DNA of 64,000 bases from Plumapathes pennacea (GCA_964036295.1 OZ038462.1:16621264-16685263); one strand, 5' to 3'; counted from the first letter of the stretch, positions 21,735-33,884 are shown. Made by a program: numbers and translations. Notes: a model not told the origin generated them from the sequence alone.

Positions 21735-21929
21735 GCACTGAAAAGTTCTCCTGAAATACCTCCTAATCACACCCTGGTTCAAAACTTGCTACTAATCACA
21801 CACAAGCCGAGCCTAATGCAAATGACATGATCATTGTTTAAGCTCATTTGCATTAGGTTTGGCACGTGTGAAAAGCAACGTCTGAAACGGGCCTCAATCG
21901 CTTTTTGGAAATATCCTCCGCACTGATTA
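21735..21929 (+). repeat. Segmental repeat U, copy 2, left part
   Basis: Matches 13225-13370 (CTCCTGAAATACCTCCTRATCA, GCTCATTTGCATTA, TCGCTTTTYGGAAATATCCT). It is interrupted at about 21930 and resumes at 23475. Confidence 0.75.
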
Positions 21930-22022
21930 CTTCCAAAACGGATCACGTTTATTTAATTCACTGATTTTTTTCACTACAAGACTGATCACCCAAGACTGGT
22001 CGCTCCCCGATTTATTTCGAAA

Positions 22023-23463
22023 TACCGTGTAGCATGAACCGGCAGTTTAATTTCGCGGATTACTGATTTCTTGCATTTCGCGGGAAGAAATTTTGCGCGA
22101 ACTTGGATTTCAGATTTTACTGTTGGGAACACATTTTCGCGTATCTCAGGCAAGTTTCTGTCCGGTATTCCACGTTCGGCACTGGTGCATAGCAACAAGG
22201 GATTTCACTGTTTCTTAAAACCTTGCATGTTCATTGATCTCTAATTTACAAAATGTCACCATTACAACTCAAAGCTACAGTATACGTAGCTACATGGTTG
22301 TCCTGAAAAACACGTAACATCAAGTGCTGGACGAATTTCATAAATAAATGGAATAAATTTTGGCTTATTCTATTTTGCGAAACGAAACGGAAATGATACG
22401 AAAATAAAAGAATCACTGAAACAATAACTGCTTGTGCTTTGTGGTGATGAGAAGAGTCCCTCCAGGAAAACGCGGTTGTGGTAAATCAGTTCTAAAGCGC
22501 GTTTCGCAAAATAGTAACTTTGAAAAATTGCTAATTTGCGAAACGGTAGATATAACTTCCTTTTAACATTGCAACCGAGTTATTTCGTAAAAAGGCGAGC
22601 ACATCTCTGTGTAATCTTTCATTGTGCAACATGACATCCTATCTGATGTTAATTACCTCCAGTATTTCGACTTGTTTCGCAAAATAGTACTTCCGCCGCA
22701 TTGAAACGGACTCAAACTGCGCTGTTTGAAGTTACAGGCCATTAGATTCCGGTTGGATCGAACTGTTCCCTATCCACTCTGTTACTAGTCAGTTCGGTGT
22801 ATTTATCATACGAAATCCAATCTCATTTCGACTCGTTTTGCAAAATAGCAATTCCGCCGCAATAATTACTGCTTTGCGAAACGGCCTCAAACATTGTAAC
22901 ACAACTGCACAATCTGCACGTGAGTTTGATTGCATCACATGCTTACGCAATGTCTTCATTCAAACCACTTCCGGTCTTCAATTAACAGCTACTAACCTAA
23001 TGCTAACATGTTGAGGGTCGCAAGGAAGTATTCTTAAAACATCAGATAGGATGTCATGTTGTACAATGAAAGATTACACAGAGATGTGCCCGCCTTTTCA
23101 CGAAATAACTAGGTTGCAATGTTAAAAGAAAAGTTATATTTACCGTTTCGCAAATTAGCACTTTTCAAAGTTACTATTTTGCGAAACGCGCTTTAGAACT
23201 CATTTACCGCAACCGCGTTTTCCTGGAGGGACTCTTCTCATCGCCACAAAGCACAAGCAGTTATTGTTTCAGTGATTAATATATTTTTGTATCGTTTCGT
23301 TTTGTTTCGTTTCGCAAAATAGAATAAGCCGTAAATTTTCGCGGATTTTATTTTATTTATTTATTTATTTTTGCGGGAGTTTATTATGGCGGGATTTAAT
23401 TTTCGCGAATCGTCAGGAAATTCGCGGAAATAAAATCCCGCGAAAAATTTATGCCACACGGTA
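22023..23463. mobile_element. Outer inverted-repeat element (MITE-like)
   Basis: The ends pair TACCGTGTAGCATGAA with a right end whose complement reads TACCGTGTGGCATAAA. Internal sequence is rich in TTCGCGG/CCGCGAA words on both flanks of the nested element. It lies within the interruption of U copy 2, so it postdates that copy. No ORF. Confidence 0.6.
22361..23331. mobile_element. Inner non-autonomous DNA transposon with about 300-bp arms
   Basis: Arms 22362-22652 and 23035-23330 are long inverted complements. The ends read GGCTTATTCTATTTTGCG and its complement. TAAATTT flanks both sides (22354-22360 and 23332-23338), a probable target duplication. The word TTTCGCAAAATAG or its complement recurs at least eight times, as expected of subterminal transposase-binding repeats. 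No ORF. Confidence 0.78.
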
Positions 23464-23474
23464 CAACACCCCAC

Positions 23475-24000
23475 ACCCTGTGTGATTGACATGTGTCGTG
23501 AGCGTCATCGTTCACAAAATGGAATTGATGATCAGGCGGAAGTTTTTTGGCAGAAAATATAAACGAAACTCTATCAGCCCAGTTCATGTGTCTGTATCCA
23601 AAGCGTCATTCTGCAATTGAAAGAAATTCGGGATAAACCTCTGCGAATGTGAGTAGTATTTTAGTTTGGCATGTAAAACCCTGACATGATATCAAAACAT
23701 TTTTGTGCTTAAGTATCAAAATAATATACAAACGCGGCCAAGAAGGGCACAATTGGATGAACTCGCCTAACATGTATAACCTACTCGTTTCGACTCGAAC
23801 ATCTCCAAAATTTGACTGAATCGGCGACGACCACGTAAAAACTTTAGTTGATGTGCTTTTCTGACATTAAATAATACTAGAAGATTTTCCTGGTCACTGG
23901 AAATTTGCTAATCTTATTTGAACTATTTTGATTTTGATATTTAAATGCAGCTGGGGAGCGTTATTTTTTCTTGATTTTTATTCACGCTTCTTCTTATTAC
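23475..24000 (+). repeat. Segmental repeat U, copy 2, right part
   Basis: Matches 13368-14090, including the splice donor CTGCGAAT|GTGAGT at 23649. The copy ends near 24000, where sequence unrelated to copy 1 begins. Confidence 0.75.
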
Positions 24001-24040
24001 TAGAAATACGATAATCGCAGATACCACCTCGCTCTGCCAT

Positions 24041-24828
24041 TGATGGGACTTTTACTTTGATACTCCCAACAAGAGTAGCCTTTGTTTTACCGAAATGTTG
24101 ACTCAGTCTTTTCTTCGAAGTCAAGTGCTACACGCAAAAGAAGGAGAAAAAGAATGGTGTGTGTTATACATTTGCGTTGAAAAAAGAGTCGATTGCGTGA
24201 CGAAGTACGTATTTCCCACGGTCGGCACGTCAAATTAATTCATACAGTCTGCCAAGCACGTTCTCAAAATTTAATACTCAAATTTTGAAGTTGGTCGGCC
24301 GTCGTAGTACGGGAAAAAAGAAACACTGATTTTCCAATTTTGAATTCATAGGCAGTACAATTAAATAGGCTTCCTGTGCAATTTGTTTTTACTCTGGACT
24401 GCATGCACCAGACTCAGGCATGCATGTTTAATGAGCTCGAATTGTTTTGTATGTGAACCCGCTCAAAACAGCATGATTTCTCCCAGAATCAAAGCAAAAC
24501 TGAACGGTTTACTTGTAAGACAAACGAGACAGGAAGATATCCCGGAAATTGTAATATTTCGTAAATACATTGTGAAAGACCCCACGTGACTACAGTTTCC
24601 GCCGGAAGTAACACTAGCAACGCGTTTCTACCCAGAAGTAGAAGTAACGGCATTAGATCGAGAGGCAATGGATGACCTTCAGCTGATCATTCCATATCTT
24701 TGGTATGTGTGCGAATCTTAGACCCTGTTAATGTTCCTGTTGCTGTTTGATTATTCTGATCGATTTTTTTAGCCATTTTTGGTTGTACATATTTAAGCTG
24801 ATTACGGATTAGCCCTTTTTCGTATATT
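24041..24828. other. No recognised feature
   Basis: Unique AT-rich sequence. Only short ORFs; nothing recognisable. Confidence 0.3.
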
Positions 24829-24832
24829 TTAA

Positions 24833-26391
24833 GGTGGCTCCATAGGGTATTTCCCTGCACCTGCTCGTATTTAGTTTATGACACCAAAACCGTCATATTT
24901 TCATTTCATTGTATTCTTTCCTGATCAAATTTGCAGGGTAGATGTTTCGAAAGGTCTGTTGCGTATACGTCTTACTTTTGTCACTCTAGTGTGGTTTCTA
25001 TGGAAACAATACGTCCTTGAAATAAAGGTCTTCTACCCCGTTTTCAAACTTTCTGCTCTATTTTCTCGAGTTTTCTTCGGTGAATTTTTCTGAAACTTTC
25101 AGTATGTTTAGAAATATGTATAAGGTAAACATAACTGTGAAAAAAAGTTGGGGTTAGAGGAGCGGATTCCGAGCTAATTGCCAATTTATGTTTTTTGCAA
25201 ATAAAAAAAATTCTGCTCCTTAAATTTCCATTAAAATCAAATATTACAAAACCGGATATAACCGAATTCGTTTGCCTGCAAAATTTAAGACAGATTCACC
25301 GAAGGAAACTCGAGAAAAATGCAAAGGAAAACTTGATATTTTACGTGCGTATTGCGCCATCAAATGCAAAATAATGACTCGACAAGATCGACAAGTGCGC
25401 ATGCGTTAGCCGTAATGTGTGTTGTAAACACGAGGAGAAAGCGGTGATCGCACGCCTGCAAGTACAGCAAGTTTTCTTGGTGCGAAGCTAAAAGGAAACA
25501 CCATGCAATTCCTGAATTTCTGTCTTGAGAAGCTCGTACTGGATATGTCAGCCACGAATTATGCTGTGCGAACTACTGTTAGCGAAGTCTCGAACAATTT
25601 GAGGGTGATAGCTGTTCAACAACTCAATCGATCCTTTTCAATACAAAGCCGTGAAGACAGTTCGAAAGTCGTCAGTTCAAGCCGTCGAATGCTAGTCCAC
25701 TAGCTCCCAACAAGTTTGTTGGCAGTTGTGTCCCGTCAAGTTCATTCATACTTATTCAGTACAGTTCGTGAATGTTTAGTTTTGCGACTGCTCACCTGAG
25801 ATAATATGCCACAGACTGACACACGGGATCAAACTCTGCAGGTTAGTAGGATTTGCAAAGCTTCATAACAACGTCAATAATTTCTGTCTAAGTTTGCTTA
25901 CTTCCAAGAATTGCTGTCAGTGTTGTGACTAGGCCGAATGTACTGGTTTGTCCATTGCAACTGATGATTGCCGAAATGACCGTTAGAGTCGCGTTTGTGA
26001 CGGCTGTTCATTTCAAAGTCAAACAGAATAAAATCTGAATTGTAGAACTTCTTCATCGTTGTGTTGCTTGTTTAGTTATTGGCCTGACAGGATGTGCAGA
26101 AACAATACTTTCAAACTAATTCAGTAGAGTTATATACATTCGAAGGTAAAGTGATAAAGATCGACGATCAAGTAAAGCCGGCGTGTACTTAGTTTGATTG
26201 AAAGGCTTTCAAGTTTGCTTTCTTCGTGACTCGAAGAACCGTGCACGCATCGTAAACTGTTTTTACTCCGAGATTTTAGGATTTCCTGTTAAATTCAGAT
26301 TTCCTCCAGAGAATTACGAAAGTCGGGTTTTTATTTCATTGTGATTTTGGTGCCCACGCGAAATTGCGTCTGAAAACCCTATGGAGCCACC
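24833..26391. mobile_element. TTAA-flanked non-autonomous element A (1.56 kb)
   Basis: Ends pair perfectly over GGTGGCTCCATAGGGT (16 bp). TTAA flanks both sides (24829-24832 and 26392-26395), the target preference of the piggyBac superfamily. The largest ORF inside is about 70 codons and is not transposase-like. A 3' piece with several short plus-strand ORFs could be captured sequence. Confidence 0.85.
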
Positions 26392-26395
26392 TTAA

Positions 26396-26821
26396 AGCTG
26401 ATTGCCAAATGGCAACAATAAGTCACACTTTTAATGGAACGTGGTTCGGTTTGTTTTCTTGTTCAAATGGCCGACCTTGGTAAATAGTTCTGACTACTCA
26501 AATGGGTAAATATATTTTGATATATTATATTTTAAAAGTCCCTTAAGAACCTGATTACACGAGAACCGGCTGTGAGATACCGCGATCCCGGCTAACCGGG
26601 CTGACTTTTTCCCATGTAATCGTACGGGCCAGCAAGGGATTTCGCTTCACAGAAAAATGACCCAACAAATGGAAAAATAGGTCACATTTCAAATGTAATT
26701 CGTTTTGTTTCATGTTCAAATGCATGTTCTGTTCTGTTCTGTTCTGCACAGTTGCATATAATCTCCTTTGCTGCATTGTCCAGTGTTTAATGCCCTAAGA
26801 ATAAACGGTAAAAGAAAAAAT
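26396..26821. other. Unassigned repeat-like sequence
   Basis: Includes a GC-rich block with GATACCGCGATCCCGGCTAA near 26575-26600, flanked by GATTACACG and CATGTAATCG, which are partly complementary. I suspect a small element but cannot delimit it. Confidence 0.35.
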
Positions 26822-26932
26822 TATATTCCACCATTCCACATTATAGTGTTTGGGGGTATATTCCGCCTTTCCGCATTTTAGTGTTTGGGAGTATATTCCG
26901 CCATTCCGCCGTTCCGCCCTTCCCATTTTAGG
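26822..26932. repeat. Short tandem repeat with CCGCATTTTAGTGTTTGGG
   Basis: Two to three units of about 45-50 bp with the words TATATTCCGCC and TTTTAGTGTTTGGG. Confidence 0.65.
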
Positions 26933-26989
26933 GTCACCCTTCAAGACTCCAAGTTCCAATTGCTCTGAGCGAATACAGTAGCCGAAACT

Positions 26990-27298
26990 GGCGACAGAAG
27001 CGTATTAAAACAGTACTTCGAGGGAAAATGATCAGCATACAGATTTTAATACATTCTTGAGGTGATCAAGTTACAAGATACGGGTAGAATATATTTGTCA
27101 CGGTGATTGTTCGATTTCCACTGACTAACCTTTGTTGCTTGTCCTTTCTGAGTAAGTATTTGAGTTTAACACAAAACGGCGTCGGAAGCTCCCGATTTGC
27201 TTTCAAGCGCTGTTCCCTTTGCGGAGCTGTTTCTTCGGCACGCTTCCGTTCATGATGCTGTCGGTTATAACATGTTTGTCGTCTTTTCTCTAGACGCT
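26990..27298 (-). repeat. Dispersed repeat R1, copy 3, first segment
   Basis: Reverse complement of 430-740. It stops at TTTTCTCTAGACG (27298); the continuing R1 sequence reappears at 32662. The 5.4 kb between is inserted LINE material and adjoining repeats. Confidence 0.75.
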
Positions 27299-27560
27299 GT
27301 TCGATCGTTTCACGATTTCGCCTTGCCCGTGCCTGTTCCCTTCTCTTTTACACACATCCCTTTATTGCGATTGCGATTGTTCAATAATAAATTAAATTAC
27401 AGGAATAGAGCCAAAGCCAGAGGCTTATGTGGCATAGGCTGGGTGGAAATTACAAAGTGACAGATTATCTATTGTGGGGCAGTGGAAAGAATCGAAAATA
27501 ATTAATTTCATAAAAATAATGAGTAATAAAAAATAAAAATTCATACAAAAATAAATAAAT
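27299..27560. other. No recognised feature
   Basis: Spacer between the R1 break and the first LINE tail. Its origin was not determined. Confidence 0.3.
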
Positions 27561-27660
27561 TTGGTTATACACGATAATACAGTACTATTACATACAAGTA
27601 GGATCCATAACTGCAGGTTATCACAGTAAGAAAATATGACTTTTTTATCCAGTAAGGATC
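27561..27660 (-). mobile_element. LINE 3'-end fragment 1
   Basis: Shares TACAAGTAGGATCYAT and TCACAGTAAGAAAATATGAC with the 3' end of the LINE at 28668. It is a 5'-truncated insertion typical of non-LTR retrotransposition. Confidence 0.65.
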
Positions 27661-27699
27661 GCAAATAATTAATTATTATAAAGATTTATACGAGTAAGT

Positions 27700-27790
27700 A
27701 AATAAGTTTAGTTTTACTGGCAATAATACAGGGTACTACAGAATATACAAGTAAGATCTATTGCTAGGTTGTCACATTCATACAAATAAA
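27700..27790 (-). mobile_element. LINE 3'-end fragment 2
   Basis: Contains AATAAGTTTAGTTTTACTGG and ATCTATTGCTAGGTTGTCAC, matching 28664-28735. It is the second truncated copy in the same orientation within 200 bp. Confidence 0.65.
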
Positions 27791-28407
27791 TGAATAAATA
27801 AACAAGTGTTGTCGCGTGAAAACGCGACAGATGCTGGGATTCAAGTTTGCTGTGGGAAGTGTCCGCACGCACCATAAGAATTATTGAATATTCAATTTTC
27901 TCTTTCATTTTCTTACCCGAAAAAATATCATACAGTATAGGGAACTTGGCTTTCGATTTACTCAAATGAACCGGATTAAACTATAAGTTATAATACAACA
28001 CTCGTACATTTGCTTCAAAAGGATGAGAATCTACATTTTGAGTTTGGGAGTATGCGTGACTTATCTCATTTCATGCATAATTGATTTTGACAGTTTGACT
28101 TCAAACATTTGTTTCTAATCACAGGCCACGATTAATCTAGCCTGCGTTTCATTACTTACCTGTCTTGCGTCTTCTAAATTGCGTTTCTTCTACCAGGCTT
28201 TCTAAATTTCCAGTCGGCCTGTTTCATTTCAGAGCTATTATCACCGCGGTTTTGATGAATTCACGGTTGTTTGACGAGCGTATGTTAAAGCTGAAAAACC
28301 CAGCCGGGAGCCACTTCAGCTTGTCGAAATGGTATCGTTTGATTATGTTTGCTTTTCTTTGCTTAGTTTTAACCAGCTGGACGAAGAAAAATGCGAAAGT
28401 GAATATA
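27791..28407. other. No recognised feature
   Basis: Low-complexity AT-rich sequence with overlapping short ORFs on both strands and no recognisable motif. Confidence 0.3.
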
Positions 28408-28663
28408 ATGAACAAAAACCGCAAGAGCACAAGTATATGTCAACAAAAATTTCACGTTTACATACTTTGAAACTCAGCCAAGAAAAGAAGGCTTCCACAC
28501 CGCTTGCACGTGAACATTATCCAATCAAAATATAGTATTTTTGCCTACACGTCAATCAAACTTCGAAATCCTAGAGGGGGGACTTCTTTTACCAATTGTC
28601 ATGATACCTACGCTGTGGTTTTCGGGTGAAAACAATTATATGCTGTGCCCTTAGGCCCAGCAT
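28408..28663 (+). repeat. Dispersed repeat S, copy 1
   Basis: Aligns with 55011-55246 (AACAAAAACCGCAAsAGCrCAAGTA at the left; CGTCAATCAAACTTC and ATCCTAGAGGGGG in the middle). Both end in a short palindromic tail around CCCTTAGGCCCAGCATAA. No coding capacity. Confidence 0.75.
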
Positions 28664-28724
28664 AATAAGTTTAGTTACACTGACGATAATACATGCAGGA
28701 TACTATTACAAGTAGGATCTATTG

Positions 28725-30404
28725 TTAGGTTGTCACAGTAAGAAAATATGACTTCAACAATTTTTTGTGGTTGTGTTGTTTTAGAGACTGACGAAGGGAT
28801 AAAGGTATTGAATTCCAGACATGGGGACCTTGTGATCTGATAGCAAATTTATATCTCAGAAAGTCGTAGTGAAGGTCGTTTTTGTGTCTAGTGTTGTGGT
28901 CATGGTATTCGAGGTTAAGTCTGAGGAATGAGGAATAAGGATGAGAAAAGACAAAGCTTGAAATCTGGAATTTATAGATAATGAAAAAAGTTAGTATGTT
29001 AAGTTTATTAAACAAAGGTTGTGAGTGAGCATAATTTGAGGAGTGAGTGATAATTCGAATGACTTTTTTTTTGTAGGATGAAGAGAGGTTGAACATGTGT
29101 AGAGTAGGTTGATGCCCAAATTAGATTACAATATTGCAAATATGGTAAGACAAGTGAATTATAGAGAGTTCTGAGAGTTATACAATCGAAGAATTGACGG
29201 CATTTATTGATGACACCTATTGCTTTAGAAATCTTAGTTTTTATAATTTGGATGTGGTGTGTCCAGGACAAATTTTGATGTAATGTAATTCCAAGAAACT
29301 TGGTGTGCTCAATCCTATTGATGTTAAGTCCATTTATGTGAAGGTGAATATCATTAAAATTAATTCTTTTCCTAGATGGGTGAAATAGAACATACTTGGT
29401 TTTGGTAGGATGAAGGGTTAATTTGTTAGCTGTTAGCCAAGATGCAAGATGCTTAAGTTCAGTATTAATAATAGCCATGAGAGATTTTATGTCCTTGTGT
29501 TTGGCAAATAAATTTGTGTCATCAGCAAGGAGGATAAAAGCTAGGTAACTGGAGCAGTTGAAAATGTCATTTATGTATATTAGGAATAAAAGTGGTCCTA
29601 ACACTGATCCTTGGGGGACCCCACAGTTTATTTTCTTGTATGATGATTTAGTGTTATTTAAGTCAACATACTGCTGTCTGTTGCTTAGATAGCTCTTTAT
29701 CAAGATTAGGGGTATTCCTCTAAAGCCATAGAATTCAAGTTTATCTAATAGAATTTGGTGATTAATTGTGTCAAATGCTTTCTTGAGATCAATAAAAATG
29801 CCTATTGTGATTTCATTGTTTTCAAATGCTTGGAAGATTTGGTCCACCAATTCCAGGACAGCCATCCATGTGGAGTGTTTTTTTTTTCTAAAACCGTATT
29901 GGTGATTGTTGAGAATATTAAATTTGGTAAGGAAGGCAGACATTCTGGAATATACAATTTTTTCTAAGACTTTTGAGAAGCATGGTAGGATTGATATAGG
30001 TTTATAGTTAGAAAAATTAGATTTATCGTCATTCTTATAGATGGGTATTACTTTTGCAATTTTTAGGTAATCAGGAAATTCACCCATACACATGGACATG
30101 TTAACGATTATAGAGAGGGGGTATGAGAGAAGGTCAATTGTTGCTTTAATAGGTAATATATTAATGCCATCCCAACCCTCCTGCTATTTTTCAATGATGA
30201 AACTATTGTGCAGACTTCATCCTATGTAGTGGGGGTGAGGAAGAAGTTATTATTGTAGGTTCCTGTCAAGTGTTCTTTATAATTAATGTTAGTTTGGGGA
30301 ATGTTTTTAGCTAAGGATGGCCCAACATTTACAAAAAAATTGTTAAATTTGTGTGCTATTTGTTCTAAATTGGAGTATTTGCCATCCGAATCTTGCATGA
30401 CCAT
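28725..30404 (-). pseudogene. LINE ORF2, reverse transcriptase part
   Basis: Motif A is GIFIDLKKAFDTINH, motif B GVPQGSVLGPLLFLIYINDI and motif C LADDTNLF, with both catalytic Asp residues present. An in-frame TAG at 30222 and a frame slip near 30190 separate the linker from the RT. Another slip in an A run near 29085 separates the RT from a conserved C-terminal tail (HNTRHKNDLHYDFLRYKFAI). Two of the breaks fall in homopolymers, so sequencing or assembly error is possible. Confidence 0.82.
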
Positions 30405-30414
30405 TGGTTTCTTG

Positions 30415-31990
30415 CTAGACTGTTTTTTTAGATATAACCGACTTAATCACCGACCAGGTTTCTCTAAAGGATGAGCTAATTGAGGTTAGTTTGTTATGAT
30501 AATATTGTTTTCTAGCTATTTTAATTAATTTGTTATACTTATTACGGAATTTGTTGTAGTTATCTTTGTTTTCTTGTGTTAGAGCAAGTTTGAATTGTTT
30601 GTAAAGGGAATTCTTCCTCCTACATGAAGCGAGGAGACCAGGGGTGAACCATGGTTTGGAATGGTTTCGACTGTCTAGTGGTTTAGTTACTTTAACGGGA
30701 AAGCATTGGTTATATATTGGAGATATATTATCTAAGAATTGATTATAGGCCTTACTTGGTGAAGTAACCTCTATGACAGGGTTCCAATCTGTGTCTATTA
30801 GTATCGAGCGAAAATTCTGGATGTTTGATGTTGATATAACACGTGTGCGAATTGATTGGGGTTGTATATCAGAAGTAAGTTTAAGGTTAGTTACCTGAAA
30901 TATAGGGAGATGGTCAGTTATGTCAGTATAACATATACCACTTGTTAATTCATAGTCCAAGTTATTTGTGAAGATGTTATCAATGAGAGTAGCAGAGTGG
31001 TCTGTGATCCTAATGGGTTTTGATATGAGAGGGTAAAAACTGTTGGTATTCATTAGGTCCATGAATTCTTTTGTGGGTTTATGACTGTCATTATTGAGAA
31101 TGTTAATATTAAAATCTCCCATTAGATAGGTTAATTTGTTTTCAAAGCTAATTTTTGATAGAACAGAGTCAATGCCTTCATTAAATTTTTCAATACTCAC
31201 ATTAGGTGGCTTATATATGCAACCTATAACAATATTTTTACTTTTAGGTTGGATGATTTCTGTAAATATAGATTCATATATTGAATCATCTTTAGATTGG
31301 AGGTCAGGGCGGATTTTTAAATTATACTGTGAATTGATGTATAGACCTACACCCCCACCATGCTTATGGTCTCTGGTATTAGAAAGAAAATTGAATCCTG
31401 GTAAATTATAAATGTCTTCATTATGTTCGTGTAACCATGTTTCAGAAATACCAATGGCAGAGAAGGTAATTTTAAGAGAAGATAGGTATTCCATTAAGTC
31501 GTCTGAGTGTTTTTTTAAGATTCTGATATTTAGGTGAAATAAGGAGAAGGAATCATTTTGTATGCTGAGCAATTTGTTAAATACTATGGAAGTAAAATAA
31601 GTACAATTAGAAAGAATGTTGGAGTTGCTAACAAACATGTTAGTGTCAGGATTAAGATCAGAGTTTAGTAGCAGGTGACAAGTGTCAGAATCTTCAAGAA
31701 AGGGGTTAAAATATTTGTCGTTGATAGTTGTAATGTCAAAGTGGGGCTCAAATATATGCTGTATGTCATAGATAGCAAAGTAATAGTCTGTATCATTGAC
31801 TATATGGTTAAATGGAAAAATAGTTGATGTACATGCTAGGCAGAACCAAGGTCCACAGGTGGTTGTAGAGAGGATAGTGTATTCATTGTAGGAACGTCTA
31901 GCACATTTTAGGTGTGACCATTGGTGACAGATAGAACAAAGCATAGCATGATGGTTTTCGTTTACATGATGATGGCAACGGAACTTGGGT
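30415..31990 (-). pseudogene. LINE ORF2, zinc finger and endonuclease part
   Basis: A PHD-like CSICHQWSHLKC ... PWFCLAC lies at the N-terminus. Endonuclease motifs follow: FHLNIRILKKH, GISETWLHEH, HGGGVGLYI, YLMGDFNINIL and ITDHLPIF, which carry the catalytic Asn, Glu, Asp and His positions of APE-type enzymes. The frame ends at 30415, where a one-base slip in a run of A residues would restore the downstream frame. Confidence 0.82.
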
Positions 31991-32224
31991 TAACATTGGG
32001 CATACTTGAAACAATATTAATTACCTAAATATTAACATTACAGAGTAAGGGAAAAAAATTAATAATTATTTCAAATTTACAAGATACTATATCTTAAAAC
32101 AGTATTACTTATCTAAGAATTAATATTTTTAAATAAAGGAACACAACAAATGTTTTAAACTTACAATATACAGGGGCTGAACATGAAAGACAAGAGGTGA
32201 TAAGTTGTACGTGGAGCAAAAAAG

Positions 32225-32665
32225 TCAGTACTTATCAAGCAGTCGCTTGCAGTCTTTTAGCGTCGAACACCTTTCAATGACTGTTTGGCTCGTGGCAGGC
32301 CTGAAGAAGATAGTCCCGTCATTGGTCCAGACTTTGGAAATCTTTCCTTGAGCAGACTCACGGAGATATTTTAGGATGTCACGTCTTTGCTGGGTCAGAT
32401 CTTCTTGCATCGTGAATGGCCGCTTCTTCTCTTTCAGTACGCGCCGTTTCCTTAATATGGAAACCTTGGTGTTGTGCTTTGTAAGACGTACCATTATGGA
32501 TCTGGGTTTGTTCATTCTTTTTCCAATTCGGTGTGACCTGCTAATGTCATTCGCAATGATCTCCAGATCAAGTTCATCTTTGAAGAACTTAATGGCAAGG
32601 TCATCTGTAGAGGCATCAGAGGAGTCAGTTAAGAAGATGAAGATTAAGATGAAGATGAGCTTCAC
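32225..32665 (-). pseudogene. LINE ORF1-like protein
   Basis: About 150 residues. The segment SHRIGKRMNKPRSIMVRL followed by LKEKKRPFTMQEDLTQQRR is typical of the RNA-binding ORF1 proteins of L1/CR1-type elements. The apparent start and first six codons (through 32666) come from the adjacent R1 repeat, so the real N-terminus is probably lost, making this a 5'-truncated ORF1. Confidence 0.65.
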
Positions 32666-32755
32666 GAGACCGTTCTGTTTCAAGTTTTCCAGTTTTCAAA
32701 TTCATTTTTGTGAACGCAGTTACGTACAATTATTGCTTTGTTCAAATCTTTTTAT
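32662..32755 (-). repeat. Dispersed repeat R1, copy 3, second segment
   Basis: Reverse complement of 340-430: AGACCGTTCTGTTTCAAG through GTACAATTATTGCTT. The LINE abuts its left edge and a hairpin-ended element abuts its right edge. Confidence 0.75.
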
Positions 32756-33884
32756 AACATAGTCGCGATATAAGCCACGTTCTGATTGGTCGAAGAGCGT
32801 GCTCCATAACTTTATCGTGCACGCCCGTGCTTAATAATATGACGTGAGCAAATGCCGCTTCCTTTCGACTTTTTCCAGCTTTCCTCGTTTATAAATTAAC
32901 AGAAGCTTTACAACTAAGAAGAAAATAGCTTTATTTTCCGAAGAAATTTGTACTACATGAAGTCAAACCGGCACCCAAAGGAAATCAGTAATCAAGTCTT
33001 AAAAATTCTTTATTTCAACGGTCGGCACAGAAAATTGTATGAATCAAAACTCACCTATTTCTCGACGGCTTAATTCTCATGAACAGTGAAATTCATCAAA
33101 GCAAAGATAAATATCCGTCAAGCCTTCAATGGCCTTGAAATGAAACGGCGTTCATTCATTCCGAAAGCCGCTTTATGTACTTGCAGTGTTTACAGTACAG
33201 TTTGCTGGCAGCTCGAATAACAAACAAGTCCGCTCGGCAAACATATCTATCTCTTTCGCTCATGGTGATTGTTCACATTCTTCGACGGATCACTTTGCTT
33301 TTCCAGACCCGCATTGTCTGCCATAGTTCATGGTGAATCTCACGTTGTTTTGAAGCGGCGACTTGAATTCCTGGGTTCATCTTCAACAATGTACCGTTCA
33401 AAACATTTACATCGTCACAAATTCTAAAGTCACCGCAGGCTGCTGGCTTTCACCACGCCAGGTTAACAGTACTTTCAGTGTTTTCGTCGATTGAATGACA
33501 TCTTTTTCATCGACTCTCATCACCTTTTAGCTGGCAGAAATGTTAGTAAAGTTGTGGCATGTTTTCAATCAGCCAATGGGAGAGTTTGTTTTGCCTTTTA
33601 CGCGTCGAAAGAGAATTTTGCATTCAATCAGAAATGAAATTTGTTTTCGCTCGTAATTTCGTGTGCCTGTGTTATAAAAGAATTGGTTCATGCTTTTAGC
33701 TGTGCGTCTATCGAGTTATGGATGCACTTGGGAAGCTGGGAGAGCACTCGTGAAGCTAGAGTTGCTCTCGGCTACGCCTCGAGCAACTCTTACGCTTCTC
33801 TCGTGCTCTCCCAACTTCCCGCGTGCATCCATAACTCGATAGACGCACGCTAAGCATAAACCAATTCTTAATTCGAGTGTCAGT
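32756..33884. repeat. Hairpin-ended noncoding element H1
   Basis: It splits the third R1 copy between bases matching about 330 and 290 of copy 1. It begins near a CTGATTGGTCG box and ends in the hairpin at 33681-33866, after GTTATAAAAG. The element at 50400-51496 has the same layout. No ORF. Confidence 0.6.
33681..33866. repeat. Long hairpin of element H1 (arms about 75 bp)
   Basis: AATTGGTTCATGC pairs with GCATAAACCAATT, then TGCGTCTATCGAGTTATGGATGC with its complement. A core, GGGAAGCTGGGAGAGCACTCG on the left and CTCGTGCTCTCCCAACTTCCC on the right, follows. The loop is itself partly self-complementary. The core recurs in the hairpin at 51308-51496 although the outer arms are unrelated. 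Confidence 0.85.

Larger units (their letters stand above)
28664..32661 (-). mobile_element. Nearly full-length LINE (APE-type, CR1/L2-like)
   Basis: In minus-strand order it has an ORF1-like protein, then ORF2 with a PHD-like zinc finger, an apurinic endonuclease and a reverse transcriptase, then a 3' tail ending near 28664. The clade call is inference from domain order and motifs. It inserted into an R1 copy whose halves lie at 26990-27298 and 32662-32755. At least three frame breaks occur in ORF2. Confidence 0.85.
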
